A stretch of 34,681 nucleotides of DNA. It comes from Candidatus Kuenenia stuttgartensis. GTDB lineage: Bacteria; Planctomycetota; Planctomycetia; Planctomycetales; Planctomycetaceae. The DNA lies in assembly GCA_945861865.1 (NCBI GenBank), contig CAMAWN010000042.1, positions 1 through 34,681 of the forward strand. The letters run 5' to 3'. A program made the translations under genes and the position numbers. Each line of letters starts with the position of its first letter. Position 1 is the first letter of the stretch. Positions 24,671 to 30,285 of the stretch are shown in pieces. The notes beneath the pieces were generated by a model. It was not told the DNA's origin. It made no database searches and saw only the letters and a program-made list of their open reading frames with translations.

Positions 24671-25990
24671 TTACTGTTGAGCCAACGGAAGTTCCAGTGT
24701 CTTCGAGCCTCGCAGGACGGTCACTTTGATCAAATCCGACGGGCGTTTGGTTTGCAGGAGCTTGGCAATTAACCCAGATTCGGTGAGTGGCGAGCGGTCG
24801 CCGTCGATCGCGATCAAAACGTCGTCCTTCAGAAATCCCGCCCGTTTCGCGACTGCGTGATCGTTGTATTGCCCGACGTGTTTCACCAGCAGTGCGAGTT
24901 GATCGTTGGGCAGTTTTCGTTCGCGCCGCAAGTCTTCGGGCAGCGACTCCAACCGCAAGCCTCCCAGCGTCATCCGCCGCAAGTCCCACGAGGTCGCCCG
25001 CCACGAGATGTCGTCACGCTGCCGCCAACCCTTGGCGAGCATCAGTGTCAGCGATTGCTTCTGGCCGTCCCGCAAGACCTCCGCTTTCAACTTGTCGGTC
25101 TCACTTGCGTGATGCAGAACCCATTGCACGTCCGCGATCGACAACAGCGGTTGACCGGAGAGCGTCACGAGTTCGTCGTCGGCGCGAAAGCCACTTTGTT
25201 CTGCCGCCGATCCGGCCGTGACCTGTTTAACCTTGGCCTTCTCTTTCGGATCGAGAATCAGCCCTAAGGCTTTGGGGTTCGGATACGGGTACAAAACTTT
25301 GTCCGAAATCGGTTTCTCGGTCGATCGAGCCACGAACCGCAACGCCTCGCCGACTTGATGACAGTGGATGCAGCTCTGCACCACCTTCCCTTCGTAGTCG
25401 AGCTTCGCACCGTACTTCCCTTTGAACGATGGGAATTGCTCCGGCACCTTGACGTCCGAAGTCGGTCCGCGCTTCGCCGTCAGCGCGGCCTTGTTGTTTG
25501 GAAACCGAGCGTGCAATTCCAACGCTCCGCTGATCGCTTTGGAAAAACCTTCGAGCGAGACATCGTCCTTCGATTCCGTCTGGTGCGATCGCGTGCCATA
25601 CCGGCCGTAGATCGTCATATCGGCATTCAAGAAAAACGCCGCCCACGACTGGTCGTAATCGAACTGAAATTGCGACAAGTCCATCCCGTTCGCATGGACA
25701 ATCCGCACGCAGACGAACTTGTCGAGCAACTCGCGAATGCGAGGATCACGCTGCACAACATCTTCGTCAAGCTGAGCACACGCTTCGCAGGGGATGCAGC
25801 GAAAGACAACCAGAAGCGGCTTCTTGGATTCCTTCGCCCGTTCGATCCCGTTCGGCAGGTCGTTGTAGATCCAATAGCCGTCCCCTTCGACTCGCTGCTT
25901 GTCACCTCGGACTTTTGTCTCTCGGTCAGCAGCGAGCATCGCGGTCGTGGATACCAAAATGAGCAGCACTGCGAGCGTCATTGTTTTCAT
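24671..25990 (-). CDS. Trx7/PDZ domain protein (Cys form) with CxxCH motif
   Basis: An exported 439-residue protein. ATG 25990 follows GGAG; the signal peptide ends near residue 21 (MLAAD). A thioredoxin-like domain (about 35-165) carries Cys65, Cys68 and Cys71 in FRCIPCEAC. A SCIHCHQ segment (Cys207, Cys210, His211) could attach c-type haem or act as a redox pair. Two PDZ-like domains follow (about 245-315 and 340-439; GSAAEQSGFRADDEL, VAKRAGFLKDDVLIAIDGD). This matches the architecture annotated as 'Trx7/PDZ domain-containing (seleno)protein', in which some members use selenocysteine; here every position is Cys. A periplasmic thiol-redox or metal-reduction role is likely. It starts 42 bp after the last gene of the MNIO operon and may be its fifth member. 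Confidence 0.88.
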   Translation of the reverse strand: MKTMTLAVLLILVSTTAMLAADRETKVRGDKQRVEGDGYWIYNDLPNGIERAKESKKPLLVVFRCIPCEACAQLDEDVVQRDPRIRELLDKFVCVRIVHANGMDLSQFQFDYDQSWAAFFLNADMTIYGRYGTRSHQTESKDDVSLEGFSKAISGALELHARFPNNKAALTAKRGPTSDVKVPEQFPSFKGKYGAKLDYEGKVVQSCIHCHQVGEALRFVARSTEKPISDKVLYPYPNPKALGLILDPKEKAKVKQVTAGSAAEQSGFRADDELVTLSGQPLLSIADVQWVLHHASETDKLKAEVLRDGQKQSLTLMLAKGWRQRDDISWRATSWDLRRMTLGGLRLESLPEDLRRERKLPNDQLALLVKHVGQYNDHAVAKRAGFLKDDVLIAIDGDRSPLTESGLIAKLLQTKRPSDLIKVTVLRGSKTLELPLAQQ

Positions 25991-26032
25991 GCGGTTCTCC
26001 ACATTTCGAAGTGATGGATGAGGTCTCGCGAA

Positions 26033-26521
26033 TCACCAGCCGAGACGGACTGTGAACCAGCGTTCGCCGATTCTCGGCCATCGCAAAGCGATCACCAGCC
26101 GGCGCGGTTGAGTCAGCCAAGCGAATTTGATGGTTGCCCACCGTCGAGGATGCAAGCCATCCCGAGATCGTACAAATCGGACATCGACCGCCAGCGTTTG
26201 CAGCCGAACAGCCTCAGAAAGCCAGCCACGCTGACGCGTCCAATTGGCGAATCCTCGGCCATCAGCCAGTGGGCCGCCGTGCCTTGGTTGGGGAGTCGTC
26301 TCGGCATACGCGGCGAATTGTTCTGGAAACTCCAATCCAAGATGGCGAGCCAATGTCGGCCAGGCTCGAGCAACGCTGCGGCAACGCTTTCGCAACAGCG
26401 ATTCCGTGGCAACGTGCAGATGCTCGGCATCGAAGCCCACAGGGATGGCTCCGTCGCTCACCAGCGCAGAGACAACTGCCGCCTGTTGGGTCGCCAGCCG
26501 ACTTCTCGCTGCCGCGGACAT
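26033..26521 (-). CDS. Small partner protein of DUF692 (SCO6045-type)
   Basis: A 162-residue cytoplasmic protein without a signal peptide. ATG 26521 begins 1 bp after the DUF692 stop, with GAGGAG positioned inside the end of the upstream gene. The first 75 residues (RLATQQAAVVSALVSDG, VPxGFDA-like segment, LLRKRCRSVARAWPTLARHLG, FPEQFAAYA) match from memory the small proteins adjacent to DUF692 and TIGR04222 genes in actinobacteria. The pattern is also loosely like the DUF2063 partners (HvfC/BufC/TglI type) of other MNIOs, which deliver the peptide substrate to the iron enzyme. The C-terminal 40 residues are basic and Trp/Arg-rich. I infer a substrate-recognition role. Family naming should be checked by profile search. 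Confidence 0.78.
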   Translation of the reverse strand: MSAAARSRLATQQAAVVSALVSDGAIPVGFDAEHLHVATESLLRKRCRSVARAWPTLARHLGLEFPEQFAAYAETTPQPRHGGPLADGRGFANWTRQRGWLSEAVRLQTLAVDVRFVRSRDGLHPRRWATIKFAWLTQPRRLVIALRWPRIGERWFTVRLGW

Positions 26522-26522
26522 G

Positions 26523-27401
26523 TCAGCTCCTCGAGGTGGTTGCCAATTGCGATTCCCGAATCAACGACGTCCGCCGTTCGGCTCCGAGAGATATCGCAGC
26601 GGCGATCCGATCAAGTTCACGATTTAGACCGTTCGGCGTCGGGAAGTCGTCATCGCGTTCCAGCATGATGCCCGGCACCGAAGTTCGGGCACACAATTCG
26701 GACACCAAATCAAGCACGCCTGCAGGAATGTCGTGAGCGTGTGTGTCGTGGTAGACGCCGCCACGCTCGATGCCGCCGGCCACATGCACATACGCGATGC
26801 GATCCAGCGGGAGTTGACCGAAAAACTCCAACGCATCTCCGCCATGATTCCGAACGTTCGCGTACACATTCTCCAAATCGAGCAGCAGCAGAGCGTCGGT
26901 TCGTTCCAGAATCTCGGTCACGAAGGCCGCCTCATCCAGTTCAGGATCGGGCCAATTGAAGAGCGTGGCGATGTTCTCCAAAGCCAGGGGCACCGGCAGC
27001 ACGCGCTGAGCTTGTCGCACGTTTTCGACCACGACATCCACGGCCTCGCGAGTCCGAGGCAACGGCAACAAGTGCCCGGACTCGTGGCCTCCGGCCCGCA
27101 CGAACGCCAGGTGTTCGCTGACCAGCGGCGCATTGACCCGCTCGGCCAGTCGAGCCAAATGATCGAGACGTCCACGATCGAGCGGCTCGGCACCTCCCAA
27201 CGACAGCGAGACTCCGTGAGGAATGACGATCACGCCACGTCGTCGGAGTTGCTCGATCGGCTCAGGAAGCGGAGCATCTGTCGCGATGTCTTCGGCAACA
27301 ACTTCGACAAAACCGAGGTCATGGCGACGATCGATCGACAGCGCCAGTTCCGGACGCCAACCGATCCCCAGCCCCAATGGTGAAACTCGCAACGAGGTCA
27401 T
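26523..27401 (-). CDS. DUF692 / MNIO family multinuclear non-haem iron oxidative enzyme
   Basis: A cytoplasmic TIM-barrel oxygenase of 292 residues. ATG 27401 overlaps the TGA of the upstream TIGR04222 gene (ATGA), so translation is coupled; an in-frame upstream extension lies in the Cys-tail coding region and is rejected. Family landmarks are in place: GLGIGWRPELA (about 10-20), His62 (IPHGVSLSLGG), His97 (VSEHLAF), Glu142 (ALENIATLF), Asp175 and Asn178 (LLDLENVYAN), His206 (YVHVAGG), the Asp219/His221/His223 group (HDTHAHDIP) and Glu248 (MLERDDDF). These are the iron ligands and active-site residues of MbnB-, TglH- and BufB-type enzymes, which oxidise cysteines in peptides to oxazolones, thiolate products or related heterocycles. 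The membrane protein encoded just upstream offers a Cys-rich C-terminal tail as a likely substrate. Confidence 0.95.
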   Translation of the reverse strand: MTSLRVSPLGLGIGWRPELALSIDRRHDLGFVEVVAEDIATDAPLPEPIEQLRRRGVIVIPHGVSLSLGGAEPLDRGRLDHLARLAERVNAPLVSEHLAFVRAGGHESGHLLPLPRTREAVDVVVENVRQAQRVLPVPLALENIATLFNWPDPELDEAAFVTEILERTDALLLLDLENVYANVRNHGGDALEFFGQLPLDRIAYVHVAGGIERGGVYHDTHAHDIPAGVLDLVSELCARTSVPGIMLERDDDFPTPNGLNRELDRIAAAISLGAERRTSLIRESQLATTSRS

Positions 27402-28294
27402 CCCCCACAGCCTCCACAACCGCCGCCTCCGCATCCGCCACCACAACTACTTCCACTTCCGCCACAACTGCTGCCGCAACTGCCTCCGCTGGAGCTTGCC
27501 TGCGGAGGCGGTCGCAGAGTGAGAACCAAATGCGACAGCGGCCCCTCGGTGAGGATGCTCACCCCGAACAAGCCGACCGCCAGAAGCAAGTCACCACTGG
27601 TTAGTTGGCTGGAATCGCGCGCTGCGCTGACGATCAAGGCCGCATTCTCGGACTTCAATCGGGCCAACAAATGATCTCCACGCCGGCTGCGTTGGACTTT
27701 TCGGCCGAGGACTGCCAGGCCAATGACCACGGTGGCGACACAGGCAAACATCAAGAACACCACCGGCCTCCCACGCGAAATCCCGACACCAATCTTGAAC
27801 ACACCCAAGAGCGGAACACACAGAAAGAGCAGCAGTGGCAACAGTCGCGCGAGCCACGCATCGCCGTCGCTCACGATCAATCCAAGTTCTTGAAGCTGTC
27901 GTTTCAACGGCTTCATCGCCGGCGCGATCTGTTCTCGAACCGTCGCGACTTCGACGCCGGACTCGGCATCTCCGATGGCTTCGTGAATGGCTTGTTCGAC
28001 AGCGGCCGGTTGCTTCGGGAGCGGGCCTGTGCTGCGTGTCAGAGTTCGTTTCGTGGCACTCGCCGTCAGCACATCTCGTTGAACCATTCGAGCAATCGCA
28101 GCGTCGAAAGTACCGGCCTCGGCCCCCGCCAAATACGTTACTTCGTACGGCGAAAGTTCACTCGCCTCCGCACCGACGTCCGTGGCGGGAGTGCGAAGCC
28201 ACCATCGCAACGCGAAGCCTGCCGGCAAAACGAGCGCCGCCAGCACAAAATAAAACACCATGAACTGCGGTCCGGTCAAGTTGAGTGGATTCAT
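27398..28294 (-). CDS. TIGR04222-type membrane protein with Gly/Ser/Cys-only C-terminal tail
   Basis: A 298-residue membrane protein. ATG 28294 overlaps the TGA of the preceding gene (ATGA). Transmembrane segments are predicted at about 11-30, 150-170 and 176-197. The region between TM1 and TM2 (LSPYEVTYLAGAEAGTFDAAIARM) carries the 'YEVAYLxGG' signature of the TIGR04222 domain. After about residue 265 the sequence contains only Ser, Gly and Cys, with cysteines at 273, 277, 284, 288, 293 and 296 and ending CGGCGG. The tail is not a known metal-binding fold and resembles a RiPP core region. TIGR04222 proteins recur next to DUF692 genes in actinobacteria and elsewhere. I infer that the tail is the MNIO substrate, remaining tethered to the membrane for metal binding or redox. 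The tail's coding sequence runs directly into the DUF692 start. Confidence 0.9.
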   Translation of the reverse strand: MNPLNLTGPQFMVFYFVLAALVLPAGFALRWWLRTPATDVGAEASELSPYEVTYLAGAEAGTFDAAIARMVQRDVLTASATKRTLTRSTGPLPKQPAAVEQAIHEAIGDAESGVEVATVREQIAPAMKPLKRQLQELGLIVSDGDAWLARLLPLLLFLCVPLLGVFKIGVGISRGRPVVFLMFACVATVVIGLAVLGRKVQRSRRGDHLLARLKSENAALIVSAARDSSQLTSGDLLLAVGLFGVSILTEGPLSHLVLTLRPPPQASSSGGSCGSSCGGSGSSCGGGCGGGGCGGCGG

Positions 28295-29043
28295 GGAAGC
28301 GGCCCTTTCATCCGATCCACCACCTCGACAATCAGCGTCAGTGACTCCAGTGCCCCACGACACAGTTCCACGATGTTGCCGGGGGCTTGTGAGTCGTGAC
28401 GGAGGGCCGCCAACTCCGACAATAATTCGCGATTCAAACCGAACTCTACAGCGGCCGTTTCGAAAATCGTCGCCGACCGATCATCCCCAGGAATCGGTTT
28501 GCCAACCAACTGCAGCAACGCGGCCAGTTCCAACGCCAACGGTCGAACCACTGTGGTCAGCGCGCGAGCCAACATCGTCGAGTCATCAATCGCCGCGAGA
28601 TAGCGCCGCCTGAGTCGCATCAGCATATTCCGCAACTCTTGCTCGATCCGCAGACGAACATGTTCGCGAGACACGTCGATCCCAGAAAATGGATTCTCTC
28701 CGAACAGCACGACGTGGTGCGATTTGATGTCGAGGAACTTTGTCGGAAAGACTTCGGCGGCACGAACGGCCTCGTCAGAAGTCAGCACCAGCGGTTCGAC
28801 AGCCGCCGCCCGCCAGGCTTTCTTGAGCGCCGGAGCGATTGCCGAAAGCGCACTCGGAGTCGCATCTCGCAACAGCACGACGACATTGGCATCGCTCTTG
28901 CCCGGCCGATACCGACCGCGTGCCAGCCCCCCGTACAGAATCAATCCGGCGAAGTTGTTCCCAGCGGCAGCCGTCAGGTCCACTTTCAACTGATCCAGCG
29001 CCGCGCTGATGCTGGGGGGGACCGCAGACAACGAATCAGGCAT
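28291..29043 (-). CDS. Nucleotidyltransferase-fold protein, first gene of the MNIO operon
   Basis: A cytoplasmic protein of 250 residues. ATG 29043 follows GGGAGG by 4 nt; an upstream extension to 29115 crosses the leader palindrome. Residues about 33-60 (LILYGGLARGRYRPGKSD then ANVVVLL) match the Pol-beta/MNT nucleotidyltransferase hairpin GSxARG...SDxDxxV, with Asp51 kept and the second acidic residue replaced by Asn53. The C-terminal part (about 115-245) is all-helical, like the substrate-binding helices of MNT/HEPN-linked proteins. The D-x-N change may abolish or alter metal binding, although this variant seems to be a recurrent subgroup. Its ATGA overlap with the TIGR04222 gene shows it belongs to the operon. 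A regulatory or tail-modifying (for example nucleotidylating) role is conceivable. Confidence 0.86.
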   Translation of the reverse strand: MPDSLSAVPPSISAALDQLKVDLTAAAGNNFAGLILYGGLARGRYRPGKSDANVVVLLRDATPSALSAIAPALKKAWRAAAVEPLVLTSDEAVRAAEVFPTKFLDIKSHHVVLFGENPFSGIDVSREHVRLRIEQELRNMLMRLRRRYLAAIDDSTMLARALTTVVRPLALELAALLQLVGKPIPGDDRSATIFETAAVEFGLNRELLSELAALRHDSQAPGNIVELCRGALESLTLIVEVVDRMKGPLP

Positions 29044-29089
29044 GACACCTCCCTCAAGCCACCGATGCCGAACGTGAAATCTGCAAACG

Positions 29090-29109
29090 CGAGTGCCACT
29101 CGGCACTCG
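29090..29109. promoter_or_regulatory. Perfect palindrome in the leader of the MNIO operon
   Basis: CGAGTGCC (29090-29097), ACTC, GGCACTCG (29102-29109) is an exact 8-bp inverted repeat centred about 57 nt upstream of the ATG at 29043. Position and symmetry fit an operator for a dimeric repressor, or a short mRNA hairpin. No regulator gene lies in the operon. Confidence 0.35.
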
Positions 29110-29130
29110 GATCAATCAGGCAGGGATTGC

Positions 29131-29165
29131 AAAACGCCCCGCCGAACTCAGGTTTCGGCGGGGCG
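29131..29165 (-). terminator. Intrinsic terminator of the molybdenum hydroxylase operon
   Basis: On the minus strand a perfect 12-bp GC-rich stem, CGCCCCGCCGAA (29154-29165 complement) with TTCGGCGGGGCG (29135-29146 complement), encloses a 7-nt loop and is followed by TTTT. It lies 38 bp after the stop of the FAD-subunit gene (29204). It separates that operon from the MNIO operon, whose start is 88 bp further on, so the MNIO operon should have its own promoter in that gap. Confidence 0.85.
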
Positions 29166-29203
29166 ATCTCGATGGCGCGGAACAGTGAGCCGTTGAGGAC
29201 TGA

Positions 29204-30229
29204 CTACAAAATTTCGCCGAGTTGATTCGTGGCTTTGAGCAACGCTCGCTTCACCGCCGTCTCCGCCATCTGAACTTTGTAGTCGTTGTGGCTGAGTGGC
29301 GTCGCTTTCGCGAGAGCCATGCGGCCGGCAGTTTCGGCGATGTCTGCAGTCAGCGGTTGACCGACCAGCCACTTGGCCGCTTCGTGAGCGACCCACGGAG
29401 TCGGTGCCACATGACCGAGCACGATCTTCGCGTTCCGAACAATGCCACCATCGATGCCGAGGCAGCACGCGGCACTGGCTTGCGGTTGATCGAGTCCGCA
29501 GAGTTCCAAGACTTCATAGGTCGCGCTGCGTGTGTCGCTCGCGGCCGGCAGCCACACATGCGTGATGAGCTGACCTGGCTTGAGCACCGTCACACCTTGC
29601 GAGTTCACCTTCGGCGTCTGGAAGAAGTAATCGAGCGGCAACCATTCTTCCTTCGGGGCAATGGCATCGGCTCCCTCGCTCGCGCTTCGGGCTAGTGTGA
29701 CAAGTCTCACTTTCGCATCCCACGCGATTGTGGACGGGGCGAAACGTGAGGCACTGACGAACTTTGCCGGGCCGCTGTTGCCGAGGATGGCGTGGTAGCG
29801 GTTGTCGCCGGTGGCGACGAGCGATTCACCGTCTTGCATCGCCAGCAGACCGTGGCCGTTGCGGAAGTACCAGCAGTGCGGAAGCTGGCACAGGTCTCCG
29901 GCCAGCGTGCCGTTCGCCGTGATCTGGATGGCTCGAATGCCTTCGATCACGTCGATCAGCGAGCGGTAGTCGGCGGCCAGCGCGTGCTCGTGGATTTCGT
30001 CGAGCGTCGTGTTCGCGCCGATCAACACTCCGCCGTCGTGTGGCTTGATGCCTCGCCACGCCGCAACGTTTTTGATGTCCACGACGCGAGCCGGTTGGAT
30101 CACATCGCGTTTGAGCAGATTCATCAGGTCGGTCCCGCCGGCCAGGACCGTGGTATTGCCGCCGTGTTCGGCGAGCAGTTCCAGCGCTTCGGCCTCGGTT
30201 TCCGGACGAGCGTATTCAAAGGATCGCAT
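29204..30229 (-). CDS. Molybdenum hydroxylase FAD-binding subunit (xanthine dehydrogenase/CoxM-like)
   Basis: The FAD subunit (341 residues) passes electrons from the Fe-S subunit to an acceptor. ATG 30229 follows GAGG. It has the PCMH-type FAD motif LAGGTDLMNLLKRDV near residue 30, a second FAD segment ANGTLAGDLCQLPHCWYFR at about 104-122, and the C-terminal CO-dehydrogenase flavoprotein domain. The AGDLCQ..HCWYFRNG form, with a long His-Cys stretch, is as in 4-hydroxybenzoyl-CoA reductase-like and aldehyde-oxidoreductase relatives. Between AWDAKVRLV and WLPLDYFF there are about 12 extra residues (TLARSASEGADAIA) encoded by a probable dispersed repeat at 29661-29700. It is third in an S-L-M operon, 56 bp after the large-subunit stop. 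Confidence 0.94.
   Translation of the reverse strand: MRSFEYARPETEAEALELLAEHGGNTTVLAGGTDLMNLLKRDVIQPARVVDIKNVAAWRGIKPHDGGVLIGANTTLDEIHEHALAADYRSLIDVIEGIRAIQITANGTLAGDLCQLPHCWYFRNGHGLLAMQDGESLVATGDNRYHAILGNSGPAKFVSASRFAPSTIAWDAKVRLVTLARSASEGADAIAPKEEWLPLDYFFQTPKVNSQGVTVLKPGQLITHVWLPAASDTRSATYEVLELCGLDQPQASAACCLGIDGGIVRNAKIVLGHVAPTPWVAHEAAKWLVGQPLTADIAETAGRMALAKATPLSHNDYKVQMAETAVKRALLKATNQLGEIL
29661..29700 (-). repeat. 'LARSASEG' dispersed repeat inside the FAD-subunit gene
   Basis: On the minus strand the sequence CTAGCCCGAAGCGCGAGC, then GAGGGAGC, encodes LARSASEG in the host frame. I know this string from many planctomycete ORFs (another reading frame gives SPKRERG), where it marks a dispersed repeat. 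Family members have a short turn at this position, so it appears as an in-frame insertion of about 12-13 codons. Only one copy is present in the window, so the repeat assignment rests on recall. Confidence 0.55.
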
Positions 30230-30285
30230 GGTTTGACCTCACGTTGAGGGAATGGATTGAAAAGAGTGTTTCCACCGAATCGAGG

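Noticed and set aside
25200-25990. Possible selenocysteine codon in the Trx7/PDZ gene
   Set aside because: The motif positions are Cys (TGC/TGT-type codons), there is no in-frame TGA in the gene, and no SECIS-like structure was noticed.
27402-27446. Upstream in-frame extension of the DUF692 start (MWWRMRRRRLWRLWG)
   Set aside because: It is the shadow of the Gly/Cys-tail codons in another frame; the ATGA overlap at 27398-27401 gives the start that fits the family.
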